64,000 nucleotides of DNA from Wenyingzhuangia gilva (GTDB lineage Bacteria; Bacteroidota; Bacteroidia; Flavobacteriales; Flavobacteriaceae). The notes under the pieces are model-generated. The model was not told the DNA's origin, did not search any database, and saw only the letters and a program-made list of their open reading frames with translations. Where the stretch lies: contig NZ_JAUMIT010000001.1 in NCBI RefSeq assembly GCF_030519655.1, positions 310,001 through 374,000 on the forward strand, written 5' to 3'. Below, in pieces: positions 35,447 through 44,360 of the stretch; within the stretch, counting starts at the first letter, position 1; the number at the start of each line of letters is the position of its first letter. The position numbers and the translations under genes are program-made.

Positions 35447-35475
35447 CATAAGTATTCTACAAAAAACGAATCAAT

Positions 35476-38400
35476 ATGTCTGCAAATAAATCATACAAAA
35501 CAACTTGTTCTTACTGTGGAGTAGGTTGCGGAATCATCGTAAATAAAGACAACAACGGAACATTAAAGGTAACTGGAGACACAGAAAACCCTGTAAACAA
35601 AGGTATGTTATGCTCTAAAGGAATGAATCTTCATTATGTTGCTCAAGATACTACGGATAGAATTTTATACCCTGAAATGAAATGGAGCAAAAACCATCCA
35701 TTAAAAAGAGTTTCATGGGACACTGCTTTTGAAAGAGCAGCTGCTGTTTTTAAATCTATCATTAAAAAACATGGCCCTGATAGTGTTGGTTTTTACGTAT
35801 CTGGACAATGTTTAACAGAAGAATATTATTTAGTCAACAAACTAACCAAAGGATTTATTGGAACTAATAATATTGATACCAATTCTAGACTATGTATGAG
35901 TTCTGCAGTAGTAGGATATAAAAAAGCGTTGGGAGAAGATTCCGTACCAATTGCTTATGCAGATATTGAATTGGCAGATACTTTTTTAATTACAGGAGCA
36001 AATCCTGCTTGGTGTCACCCCATTTTATATAGAAGATTAGAAGCTCACAAAGAAGCAAATCCTGATACTAAATTTATTGTAGTAGACCCTAGAAAAACAC
36101 AAACCGCTGCTATTGCAGACTTACATTTACAAATTCAACAAGGAACAGATGTTGTGTTGAACAACGCTATTGTTCGTGAATTGATAGAAACCGATAAAAT
36201 CGACATTGATTTTATTTTTAATCACACCAATAATTTTGAAGACGTTAAAAAACAAGTATTCGAGACGTCTTTAGAAGATGCTGCTAAAATTTGCGATGTT
36301 TCTTTAGATGATATCAGACTAGCTACTAAATATATTGGTGATGCCAAAGGATTCATTAGTATGTGGACCATGGGATTAAACCAAAGTATTATTGGGGTTG
36401 ATAAAAACGTATCTCTTTTAAATATTTCTTTAGTTACTGGTCAGATAGGAAAACCTGGGTCTGGACCATTTTCTTTAACAGGACAACCAAACGCCATGGG
36501 AGGTCGTGAAGTTGGAGGAATGGCTAACTTATTAGCTGTTCATAAAGACTTAATGAATCCAACCCACAGAAAAGAAGTTTCAGATTTTTGGGGAAGTAAT
36601 CCTATCAACCCAAAACCAGGATATACAGCCACCAAAATGTTTGATGCTCTAGATAAAGGAGACTTAAAAGCAATTTGGATTATTTGTACCAATCCAGTAG
36701 TGAGTTTACCAAACTCTAACAAAGTAGAAAGAGCACTTAAAAAAGCAAAATTTGTAGTGGTTCAAGACATTTCTCACAATTCTGAAACCACCAAATATGC
36801 AGATTTATTATTACCTGCTGCAGGTTGGTTAGAAAAGGAAGGAACCATGTCAAACTCAGAGCGTAGAATTTCTTATTTAGAAAAAGGAATTGAACCTCCT
36901 GGTGAAGCTTTACCAGATGTAGAAATCTTATGGCGATTTGCACAGGCAATGAATTATAGAGGTTTTGATTACAAAAATGCCGAAGAAGTTTACAAAGAAT
37001 ATTGCAAAATGACCAAAGGAACCAATATTGACATCTCTGGTTTATCTTATCAAAAATTAAGAGACTTAGGAACGGTTCAATGGCCTTTTCCATCAGAAGA
37101 CAGTTCAGGAACTCCTAGATTGTTTACAGATAAAAAATTTTACACTCCAAATGGAAAGGCAAACTTTAATGTTGCTCAAAACATATACAATCAGTCAGAA
37201 CAACCAACAGATGAATTTCCATTAATCCTAAACACAGGTCGTATTCGTGATCAATGGCACACCAGAACCAAAACAGGAAAAGTAAAACGCTTGCTAACAC
37301 ATATTAGTGGCCCTTACGTTGAAATAAATGAAGAAGATGCCAAAGCAAGAGACATTGAAGAAGGAACTGTGGTGGTGGTAAAAAACAATCGTGGTACTGC
37401 TAGAGTAAAAGCAATCATCAACAAAGACATCAAAAAAGGATCTATTTTTATGCCCATGCATTTTGGGAAAATATCTGGTTCTGACTTTGGTCGTGCTAAC
37501 AACTTAACAAATGAATTAATTGATCCTATTTCTAGCGAACCTGATTTTAAACACGCTGTTGCACAAGTAACCAAGTTTAAAAAAGAAAAACAAAAAATAT
37601 GTTTGGTTGGTGCTGGATCTGCTTCCTATAGATTTATTCAAACTTACAGAGAACACAATACTGAAGATGAATTAGATGTTTTTTCTTTAGAACCTTATCC
37701 TTTTTACAACCGTGTGATGTTACCAGAATACATTAACGAAGAAATGACATGGGAACAATTACAAAAAATTAAAAAAGGGGAACTAGAAAAACTAAAAGTT
37801 ACTTTACATGCTAATTGCAGTATTATAAAAGTAAACAGAGAAGAAAAAACAATTTTAGACAGCAACGGAAACAAACATCATTATGATATTTTAATCATGG
37901 CGACTGGTAGTAGAGCTTTTATCCCTAAAGACTACAGAATAGATATGGCTGGTGCCTTTACCATGCGTACCAAAAAAGATGCTGATGCTTTAAAAGCTCA
38001 TTTAGAAAAAACTGGTTTACCTCAACATCAACAACATGTAACTATTGTAGGTGGAGGATTATTAGGATTAGAATTAGCCGCTTCATTGTCTAAAATAGAT
38101 ATCAAATCTAGTATTATTCAACGTGCCAACAGGTTAATGGAACGCCAATTAGATTTGGTTTCTAGTAGATTATTAGATCAAGATGTTAAAGAAAGAGGCA
38201 TACAAATACACTACAACAACGAAGTAGATACTGTTTTTGAAACCAACAAAGAAACAGAATTAGAAGTAAGATTAAAAACTGGAAAAATAATTAAAACCAA
38301 TGCCATTGTTTATGCTATTGGTACCATTCCAAATATTGAATTAGGAAGAGATATCAAACTAAAATGTGGTAGAGGAATTGAAGTCAACCAACATTTACAA

Positions 38401-39006
38401 TCTAGCGATCCTAATATTTTTGCATTGGGAGAAATTGCACAATACAATGGATGGTTATTTGGAATTACCTCAGCTGCAGAACAACAAGCAGATGTTGCTG
38501 CAAAGTATATTTTAGGTGATTTAGGAAGTGTTTACGATGGTTCTGTATTGATGAATATTTTAAAGTTTGAAAATCTTGACTTGTGTAGCATCGGGAATAT
38601 TGAAATTCCGAAAGGAGACAATTCTTACGAACAAATTATTTTAACCGATGAACGCAAACGCTACTACAAAAAATGTGTGGTGAAAGACGATATTTTAATT
38701 GGAGCTGTATTGATGGGAGACAAAAAAGAATTTGCCGAATTCAAAGCTTTGATTGAAGACCGAGTAGAATTATCAGACAAACGTGATGAATTATTACGTG
38801 GTAGCGGAGGCGGAGAACCTGTGATAGGAAAACTTGTTTGTTCTTGTAGCCAAGTAGGTGATGGTAATTTAAAACAAGCCATTGCAGGTGGGTGTACAAA
38901 CTTTGCCGAACTTTGTAAAACTACTGGAGCCGGATTAGGATGTGGTAGTTGTAAACCAGAAGTTAGAGATATTTTAAAAGAATCATTAACCCCTGTAAAT
39001 GCATAA
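35476..39006 (+). CDS. assimilatory nitrate reductase fused to FAD oxidoreductase and BFD domain
   Basis: An 1176-residue fusion. Residues 1-~690 are a molybdopterin nitrate reductase (4Fe-4S motif CSYCGVGCGI ... MLCSKG; NasA/NapA-like body with SRLCMSSAV and TGQPNAMGGREVGG). Residues ~705-1085 form a NAD(P)/FAD oxidoreductase like the front of NirB (ICLVGAGSASYRF, TIVGGGLLGLELAASL). Residues ~1115-1172 are a BFD-type 2Fe-2S domain (LVCSCSQVGDGNLKQ, GLGCGSCKPE). It reduces nitrate to nitrite in the cytosol, carrying its own electron path. NasC and NasB of Bacillus or Klebsiella do this as separate chains. No signal peptide is seen, as expected for an assimilatory enzyme. Confidence 0.94.
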   Translation: MSANKSYKTTCSYCGVGCGIIVNKDNNGTLKVTGDTENPVNKGMLCSKGMNLHYVAQDTTDRILYPEMKWSKNHPLKRVSWDTAFERAAAVFKSIIKKHGPDSVGFYVSGQCLTEEYYLVNKLTKGFIGTNNIDTNSRLCMSSAVVGYKKALGEDSVPIAYADIELADTFLITGANPAWCHPILYRRLEAHKEANPDTKFIVVDPRKTQTAAIADLHLQIQQGTDVVLNNAIVRELIETDKIDIDFIFNHTNNFEDVKKQVFETSLEDAAKICDVSLDDIRLATKYIGDAKGFISMWTMGLNQSIIGVDKNVSLLNISLVTGQIGKPGSGPFSLTGQPNAMGGREVGGMANLLAVHKDLMNPTHRKEVSDFWGSNPINPKPGYTATKMFDALDKGDLKAIWIICTNPVVSLPNSNKVERALKKAKFVVVQDISHNSETTKYADLLLPAAGWLEKEGTMSNSERRISYLEKGIEPPGEALPDVEILWRFAQAMNYRGFDYKNAEEVYKEYCKMTKGTNIDISGLSYQKLRDLGTVQWPFPSEDSSGTPRLFTDKKFYTPNGKANFNVAQNIYNQSEQPTDEFPLILNTGRIRDQWHTRTKTGKVKRLLTHISGPYVEINEEDAKARDIEEGTVVVVKNNRGTARVKAIINKDIKKGSIFMPMHFGKISGSDFGRANNLTNELIDPISSEPDFKHAVAQVTKFKKEKQKICLVGAGSASYRFIQTYREHNTEDELDVFSLEPYPFYNRVMLPEYINEEMTWEQLQKIKKGELEKLKVTLHANCSIIKVNREEKTILDSNGNKHHYDILIMATGSRAFIPKDYRIDMAGAFTMRTKKDADALKAHLEKTGLPQHQQHVTIVGGGLLGLELAASLSKIDIKSSIIQRANRLMERQLDLVSSRLLDQDVKERGIQIHYNNEVDTVFETNKETELEVRLKTGKIIKTNAIVYAIGTIPNIELGRDIKLKCGRGIEVNQHLQSSDPNIFALGEIAQYNGWLFGITSAAEQQADVAAKYILGDLGSVYDGSVLMNILKFENLDLCSIGNIEIPKGDNSYEQIILTDERKRYYKKCVVKDDILIGAVLMGDKKEFAEFKALIEDRVELSDKRDELLRGSGGGEPVIGKLVCSCSQVGDGNLKQAIAGGCTNFAELCKTTGAGLGCGSCKPEVRDILKESLTPVNA

Positions 39007-39010
39007 TATA

Positions 39011-40456
39011 ATGATTGAAAAACTAAAAAGAATTTTCATTAAAGGAGGTGTTATTACTCCAAATGAATTAAAGCAAGTAACACATTTAGCCAAGGCATTG
39101 AATTTAACTTCAATCAGTTTTGGATCTAGACAAGATATATTATTGCCGGTAAAAGAAAATCAGCAACATTTATTAAAAACTTATTTCCCAGAGTTTAAGC
39201 AAGATATTGATGATGATACTTATAAATATCAAAACATTGTATCTTCTTATGTTTGTGCAGATGTTTTTCAGCAAACACCGTGGTTAAGCGCTTCTACTTA
39301 TTTGTATTTACATGAGGATTTTAAATACAACCCAACATTAAAAATCAACATTGTAGATCCACAACAAAATTTGGTTCCTATTTATAGTGGAAATTTAAAT
39401 TTTATCGCTTCTAAAGATGAAGATTATTGGCACTTAAATTTAGATTTACCGGGTTGGAAAAAAGACATCAACTACCCTGTTTTGGTGTACTCATGGAACA
39501 TTGCTAAAATCGCTAAGATTATAGAAGATGAATATCAAAATTTTGACAATGTTCAAGATTTATTCAATCACATTACAGACTTAACAGATGCTAATAACAA
39601 AGTAATTAAAGAACCTTTAAAAATTCCATACAGACCTTTTCCTTATTATGAGGGAATGAACAAAATGGGAATTAGTCAATATTGGTTGGGATTGTATTGG
39701 AGAAACAACAAATACGACATAAAGTTTTTAGATGAATTCTGTGACTTTTGTATGGATTACAAAATCAGCAGGATTTGTATTACCCCTTGGAAATCTTTTA
39801 TTGTAAAAGGAATAGAAAAGGAATATAAATTTATGCTAGAAAAGTTTTTAGGACAAAGAGGAATCAACGTTCGTCACTCTTCTTTAGAATTAAACTGGCA
39901 TTTACCAGTAAATAATCCTGAAGCCTTAAAACTAAAAAGATTTATTGTAAAGTCTTTTGATCAAAATGATATTAGTACTTATGGATTGACCTTTGGATAT
40001 CATGAAAGAAGTGAAAAACCACAGTATTTTACTTCTATGATTGTAGAGAAAAACCCATCTCCAAAAATCACCAATGAATTCCAAAATATTGAATCGTATA
40101 ATGTTTTGTATTGTAAAAACTTTGATCCAAACACAAGAGAGTATATATCATACGCTCAAAATGTTGAGGAAATAGAACTGCCTGGTTTGTTGATGCAATT
40201 GAGTCAATTGTATTTTGAACAACTAGATAACAATACTGAAAACGTTGCCAAACCAACAGAAAATAAAGATGGTGGATTGATAGAAATCCCAGTTTACCAA
40301 TGCACCAGTTGCTTAACTGTTTATGATGAAGAAATAGGTGATGAAGAAGCTAATATTGCTCCAGGAGTAGCTTTTAAAGATCTTCCTGAAGATTATAGCT
40401 GTAATCTTTGTGATGCACCAAAAAGTAAGTTTAAAGAAGTTGTTTTAGCAGAATAA
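39011..40456 (+). CDS. sulfite/nitrite-reductase-like protein lacking siroheme ligands, fused to rubredoxin
   Basis: A 481-residue protein when started at ATG 39011, four codons after the ATG at 38999 that overlaps the reductase stop. The first ~410 residues keep two ferredoxin-like half-domains of siroheme reductases (FIKGGVITPNELKQVTHLAK ... FGSRQDILLP; ISRICITPWKSFIVKG). No C-x5-C/C-x3-C cluster motif is visible, so siroheme and 4Fe-4S are probably absent. The last ~55 residues are a complete rubredoxin (YQCTSCLTVYDEE, then YSCNLCDAPKSKF). Adjacent to the nitrate reductase, it may pass electrons to it or scaffold it; this is inference. Confidence 0.85.
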   Translation: MIEKLKRIFIKGGVITPNELKQVTHLAKALNLTSISFGSRQDILLPVKENQQHLLKTYFPEFKQDIDDDTYKYQNIVSSYVCADVFQQTPWLSASTYLYLHEDFKYNPTLKINIVDPQQNLVPIYSGNLNFIASKDEDYWHLNLDLPGWKKDINYPVLVYSWNIAKIAKIIEDEYQNFDNVQDLFNHITDLTDANNKVIKEPLKIPYRPFPYYEGMNKMGISQYWLGLYWRNNKYDIKFLDEFCDFCMDYKISRICITPWKSFIVKGIEKEYKFMLEKFLGQRGINVRHSSLELNWHLPVNNPEALKLKRFIVKSFDQNDISTYGLTFGYHERSEKPQYFTSMIVEKNPSPKITNEFQNIESYNVLYCKNFDPNTREYISYAQNVEEIELPGLLMQLSQLYFEQLDNNTENVAKPTENKDGGLIEIPVYQCTSCLTVYDEEIGDEEANIAPGVAFKDLPEDYSCNLCDAPKSKFKEVVLAE

Positions 40457-40481
40457 CCCTAATTTAGTCTTCTATTTTATT

Positions 40482-41678
40482 ATGGATATGAACAACTATT
40501 TAGTCAGTATTAAAGAAGCGATGAATTTGGTAAACACCAACGTTTTAAGCAAAAAACCTAAAAAGGTTTTACTTAAAAATGCTTTGGACTTGTTTTTAGC
40601 AGAAGATATTATTTCTCCTATAAACATGCCTCCTTTTCATCAATCTGCTATGGATGGTTTTGCTATTTTGTTTGATGAAACTCATCAAAATAATTTTACA
40701 CTGGTTGATGAAATAAAAGCAGGAGACAACAACAAAAGAACCTTAAATATTGGTGAAGCAGTAAGAATTTTTACGGGAGCCCCTACTCCAACTAATGCAA
40801 ACGCTGTAATTATGCAAGAAAACACCTCAGTAGAAAATGGTGTTTTAAATATTGATGACACCCTAACTGATTTTAAAAACATCCGATTAGCTGGAGAGCA
40901 GATCAAACAAAAACAAGTTGCTTTACAAAAAGGAGAAAAACTAAATCCAGCAGCCATTGGTTTTTTAGCCACTCTAGGAATTACCGAAGTAAGTGTTTAT
41001 CCAAAACCTAGTATCAGTATTGTAGTGACTGGAAACGAATTGGTTACTCCAGGAACTCCTTTGGAGTATGGACAAATTTATGAGAGCAATGCCATTATGC
41101 TCCAAACCGCTTTGGCAAAAAAAGGGTTTACAGATGTAACCATTACCAAAGTAAAAGATGATTACGAAGCAACAAGAGCAGCTTTAAACGACGTAATTAA
41201 ACAAAGTGATTTGGTTTTAATTTCTGGCGGAATTTCAGTTGGAGACTATGATTTTGTTGGAAAAGCATTATTAGAGCTAAAGACAGAACAAATCTTTTAT
41301 AAAATAAAACAAAAACCTGGTAAGCCTTTATTTTTTGGAAAAAACCAAAACACCATCATTTTTGCGTTGCCTGGTAATCCGGCATCGGCATTAACTTGCT
41401 ATTATATTTACATTGAATCTGCTTTGCAAAAAATGATTGGCAATCCAAATTACAGCAAACCAACTATTTCTTTAACCCTATCTAACGAATACATTAAAAA
41501 CGGAACAAGAGGTGAGTTTTTAAAAGCGAAAGTTACAGGTGGTGAAGTAGAAATTTTAGGAAGTCAAAGCTCAGCCATGTTAAATAGTTTTGCTCAAGCC
41601 AATGCTTTAATTTATTTGGAAGATGATGTTAGAATGGTAAAAAAAGGAGAAAAAGTAAATACCTATATTATTGATTAA
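40482..41678 (+). CDS. moeA: molybdopterin molybdenumtransferase
   Basis: A 398-residue enzyme that inserts molybdate into adenylated molybdopterin. Hallmarks are PPFHQSAMDGFAI, GEAVRIFTGAPTP, the GDYDFVGK region after SGGISVGD, and LPGNPASAL. It opens the cofactor block and follows the rubredoxin fusion after 25 bases, supplying the nitrate reductase with its cofactor. The length is standard. Confidence 0.96.
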   Translation: MDMNNYLVSIKEAMNLVNTNVLSKKPKKVLLKNALDLFLAEDIISPINMPPFHQSAMDGFAILFDETHQNNFTLVDEIKAGDNNKRTLNIGEAVRIFTGAPTPTNANAVIMQENTSVENGVLNIDDTLTDFKNIRLAGEQIKQKQVALQKGEKLNPAAIGFLATLGITEVSVYPKPSISIVVTGNELVTPGTPLEYGQIYESNAIMLQTALAKKGFTDVTITKVKDDYEATRAALNDVIKQSDLVLISGGISVGDYDFVGKALLELKTEQIFYKIKQKPGKPLFFGKNQNTIIFALPGNPASALTCYYIYIESALQKMIGNPNYSKPTISLTLSNEYIKNGTRGEFLKAKVTGGEVEILGSQSSAMLNSFAQANALIYLEDDVRMVKKGEKVNTYIID

Positions 41679-41692
41679 AACTAACTATTGTT

Positions 41693-42262
41693 ATGCAAAA
41701 AAACATTACTGGAATAATTCTAGCAGGTGGAAATAGCACAAGAATGGGAGTCGACAAAGGCACCTTGATGCTAAAAAACATAACCTTTACCCAACACATT
41801 ATTAACAAACTAAGCCCTATTGTTGATGAAATTATTATTGTGAGTAATCACAAAAACTACGATCAGTTTGACGTAAAAAGAATTCCCGATAATGTAAAAG
41901 ATTACGGTCCTGTAGCAGCTGTTTATACCGGACTTAAAGCCAGCAAAACGGATTATAGCATTGTTGTAAGTTGTGATTGTCCTAAAGTAGATTTAGAGGT
42001 TTTTAAACCTTTGTTAGATGAACGTAACAACAAATACGACATTGTTCAATACATTGCAGATTCTAGGACAACTCCATTAATTGCTTTATACAATAGAAAA
42101 TGTTTGGGTATTTTTAAATTAGCACTTAAAAATAAAATTCAGAAATTACGTTTTGTCATCAAACAATTAGAAGATAAAACCATCGTAGCTCCAGATCATA
42201 TTCGCCCTAAAATAGTAAATATCAACACCCCAAAAGATTTAGAACGCTATAACATATGCTAG
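41693..42262 (+). CDS. mobA: molybdenum cofactor guanylyltransferase
   Basis: A 189-residue nucleotidyltransferase that attaches GMP to the cofactor to give the MGD form used by nitrate reductase. The N-terminal GIILAGGNSTRMGVDKG motif and VSCDCPKVDLEVF are typical. It ends seven bases inside moaD, so the genes are coupled. Confidence 0.93.
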   Translation: MQKNITGIILAGGNSTRMGVDKGTLMLKNITFTQHIINKLSPIVDEIIIVSNHKNYDQFDVKRIPDNVKDYGPVAAVYTGLKASKTDYSIVVSCDCPKVDLEVFKPLLDERNNKYDIVQYIADSRTTPLIALYNRKCLGIFKLALKNKIQKLRFVIKQLEDKTIVAPDHIRPKIVNINTPKDLERYNIC

Positions 42263-42498
42263 TAACCATTAAGTACTTTGGACAATTGGTTGAAATCACC
42301 AATAAAACACAAGAATCTTTTTCTGTAGAAACCGATACTTGTAACCTAGAAAATATTGAAAAAGCCATTCTTAACAAATATCCCAACCTAAACAACACCA
42401 CCTATAATATAGCCGTTAATCAAAAAATAGAAAACAAAACATTCTCTGTAAAAGAAGGAGATGAATTGGCATTTTTACCTCCGTTTGCTGGAGGATGA
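42256..42498 (+). CDS. moaD: molybdopterin synthase small subunit
   Basis: An 80-residue ubiquitin-like sulfur carrier ending in the required FAGG C terminus, preceded by VKEGDELAFLPP. The C-terminal glycine becomes a thiocarboxylate and donates sulfur to cyclic pyranopterin. It overlaps mobA at its start. No MoeB-type activating enzyme is visible in the window. Confidence 0.94.
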   Translation: MLVTIKYFGQLVEITNKTQESFSVETDTCNLENIEKAILNKYPNLNNTTYNIAVNQKIENKTFSVKEGDELAFLPPFAGG

Positions 42499-42527
42499 TT
42501 ACCTTTACAAAACATAAAAGGAAGAAT

Positions 42528-42962
42528 ATGAAGAAACACAATGTATTTATTGAAGGTGCTATTACTCCTGATTTTATTGCGAATTCTATAGCCAAACATC
42601 AAACCAAGACAACCATTGGTGCTCACGACATTTTTTTAGGTCAAGTAAGAGCTGATGAAATTAATGGTAAAACAGTATCTGCTATTGAATATACAGCATA
42701 TGAAGAAATGGCAAACTCAAAATTTAGCGAAATCAGAGAAGCTACTTTTGACAAATTTGAGCTGACTTGTATGCATATCTACCATAGTTTAGGAACAGTT
42801 AAAGCTGGAGAAATTTGCTTATTTGTGTTTGTATCCTCCCCTAGAAGAAAAGAAGCGATGAAAGCTTTAGAATATTTAGTAGAAACGATTAAGGCTGAGA
42901 GTCCTATTTTTGGAAAAGAAATTTTTGAAGACGAAACACATCAGTGGAAAGTAAACTCATAG
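42528..42962 (+). CDS. moaE: molybdopterin synthase catalytic subunit
   Basis: A 144-residue protein starting MKKHNVFIEGAITPDF at ATG 42528. An ATG at 42495 overlapping the moaD stop would add 11 residues and could give ATGA coupling. The family core is present: HDIFLGQVRADEINGK, IEYTAYEEMANSKF, IYHSLGTVKAGEICLFVFVSS and PIFGKEIFED. It forms the heterotetramer with MoaD that makes molybdopterin. Confidence 0.94.
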   Translation: MKKHNVFIEGAITPDFIANSIAKHQTKTTIGAHDIFLGQVRADEINGKTVSAIEYTAYEEMANSKFSEIREATFDKFELTCMHIYHSLGTVKAGEICLFVFVSSPRRKEAMKALEYLVETIKAESPIFGKEIFEDETHQWKVNS

Positions 42963-42972
42963 AGTTGAATTG

Positions 42973-42999
42973 TTGATTTGTGTAACTGTTTAATTGTTT
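42973..42999. repeat. left imperfect inverted repeat beside the four-helix-bundle gene
   Basis: This 27-base block (beginning TTGATTTGTGTAACTG) matches the reverse complement of 43356-43382 at 22 of 27 positions. A shorter, related block lies at 44305-44322. It sits between moaE and the start of the small gene. Confidence 0.6.
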
Positions 43000-43002
43000 G
43001 CC

Positions 43003-43365
43003 ATGTATATATTTTCATTTGAGAAATTAAATGTTTGGAAAGACTCCAAAGAATTTGTTAAAGAAATTTACAGAGTAACAACCAAATTTCCTGATTCAGA
43101 AAAATTTGGGATGACATCACAATTAAGAAGAGCCTCTATTTCCGTTCCATCAAATATAGCAGAAGGGAGCTCTAGAAAAACCTCAAAAGATCAAGCACAT
43201 TTTACAACATTAGCTTATAGTTCATTGATGGAAGTTTTAAATCAAATTATTATTTCTCACGAATTAAACTATATTGGTTTAGAAGATTATCAATCCATTC
43301 ATCCTCAAATTGAAATGATTTCAAACAAACTAAATGCTTTACGCAACGCTCAATTAAACAAATAA
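43003..43365 (+). CDS. four-helix-bundle protein (S23 / 23S rRNA intervening-sequence family)
   Basis: A 120-residue all-helical protein starting at ATG 43003. The family motifs are LNVWKDSKEFVKEIYRVTTKF, FGMTSQLRRASISVPSNIAEG and a long helix with SSLMEVLNQ. These proteins are named after genes found in rRNA intervening sequences but are scattered through Bacteroidota genomes; their role is not known. Here the gene interrupts the moa operon and is flanked by imperfect inverted repeats, which suggests a mobile history (inference). Confidence 0.9.
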   Translation: MYIFSFEKLNVWKDSKEFVKEIYRVTTKFPDSEKFGMTSQLRRASISVPSNIAEGSSRKTSKDQAHFTTLAYSSLMEVLNQIIISHELNYIGLEDYQSIHPQIEMISNKLNALRNAQLNK

Positions 43366-43382
43366 ACAACTCCACGAATCAA
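43356..43382. repeat. right imperfect inverted repeat beside the four-helix-bundle gene
   Basis: The reverse complement begins TTGATTCGTGGAGTTG and matches the left block 42973-42999 with five mismatches. It overlaps the stop codon of the small gene and ends just before moaCB. Confidence 0.6.
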
Positions 43383-43388
43383 CACAAT

Positions 43389-44297
43389 ATGGTAGACATT
43401 ACACATAAAAGTTCAACCTTAAGAACCGCCACTGCACAAGCAATTGTAAAAGTTAGCAAGCAGGAAACTATTGATGCCATCAACAACAAAACTGTTCCAA
43501 AAGGAGATGTTTTTGAAATGAGTAGGGCTGCAGGTTTATTAGGAATAAAGCAAACGCCTTATTTATTACCAGATTGTCATCCGTTACCCATTGAATTTAC
43601 TGGAGTAGCATATCAAATAAATGGTTTAGAGATTACTATTTTAATGACGGTAAAAACCATTTACAAAACTGGGGTTGAAGTGGAAGCCATGCATGGAGCA
43701 AGTGTGATTGCTTTGAATATGTATGACATGCTTAAACCTATAGACAAACAAGTAGAGATTGGTAGCATTAAATTGTTAGAAAAAAGAGGCGGAAAATCTA
43801 CCTTTCATAAAAAATCGGGAGCGGGATTAAAAGCCTCTGTTATTGTTTGTTCTGATACTATTTCTGCAGGTCAAAAAGAAGACAAGGCAGGAAAAGCGAT
43901 CATTAAAAAATTGAAAGAATGTGAAGTTTCTATTGGAGAATACACCATTATTCCTGATGAAAAAGACATTATTTCTGAAAAAGCAATCACCAATAGTCAA
44001 AAAGATTTTGACTTAATTATATTCACTGGTGGAACAGGATTATCTCCAAGAGATGTTACTCCAGAAACTTTAACTCCGTTATTTGAAAGACAAATTCCAG
44101 GAATTGAAGAAGCCATTAGAAGTTACGGTCAAACCAGAACTCCTTATGCCATGTTATCCCGTAGTGTAGCCGGAATCATCAACAACACTTTGGTTCTGGC
44201 TTTGCCAGGTTCTACCAAAGGAGCAGAAGAATCTATGGAAGCTATTTTCCCTGCTGTGCTTCATATTTATGGCGTATTAAAAGGAGAAAGACATTAA
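43389..44297 (+). CDS. moaCB: bifunctional MoaC-MoaB molybdopterin biosynthesis protein
   Basis: A 302-residue fusion. The N-terminal half is MoaC (cyclic pyranopterin monophosphate synthase): VDITHKSSTLRTATAQAIV, LPDCHPLPIEF and VEVEAMHGASVIALNMYDM. The C-terminal half, from about residue 150, is MoaB/Mog-like (VIVCSDTISAGQKEDKAGKAI, FTGGTGLSPRDVTPE). Such fusions are common in Bacteroidota. It supplies the first intermediate with MoaA, the next gene, and an adenylyl-transfer-type activity. Confidence 0.95.
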   Translation: MVDITHKSSTLRTATAQAIVKVSKQETIDAINNKTVPKGDVFEMSRAAGLLGIKQTPYLLPDCHPLPIEFTGVAYQINGLEITILMTVKTIYKTGVEVEAMHGASVIALNMYDMLKPIDKQVEIGSIKLLEKRGGKSTFHKKSGAGLKASVIVCSDTISAGQKEDKAGKAIIKKLKECEVSIGEYTIIPDEKDIISEKAITNSQKDFDLIIFTGGTGLSPRDVTPETLTPLFERQIPGIEEAIRSYGQTRTPYAMLSRSVAGIINNTLVLALPGSTKGAEESMEAIFPAVLHIYGVLKGERH

Positions 44298-44304
44298 TTT
44301 ACTG

Positions 44305-44340
44305 TTGATTTGTTGAGTTGTTAAAGCGTTTAACTGTTTT
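44305..44340. repeat. third copy of the TTGATTTGTTGAGTTG-type word (moaCB / moaA spacer)
   Basis: TTGATTTGTTGAGTTGTT resembles the inverted-repeat arms around the four-helix-bundle gene, and is followed by GCGTTTAACTGTTTTAAC. It is a spacer-type repeat without coding content. Confidence 0.5.
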
Positions 44341-44360
44341 AACAATTCTACAACTACACA

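Noticed and set aside
35476-39006. Nitrate reductase as a periplasmic NapA or formate dehydrogenase
   Set aside because: There is no Tat signal peptide, and the fused FAD and BFD domains plus neighbouring nrt/nir genes fit the assimilatory type.
43003-43365. Four-helix-bundle gene as part of an rRNA intervening sequence
   Set aside because: No 23S rRNA sequence surrounds it; it is between moaE and moaCB.
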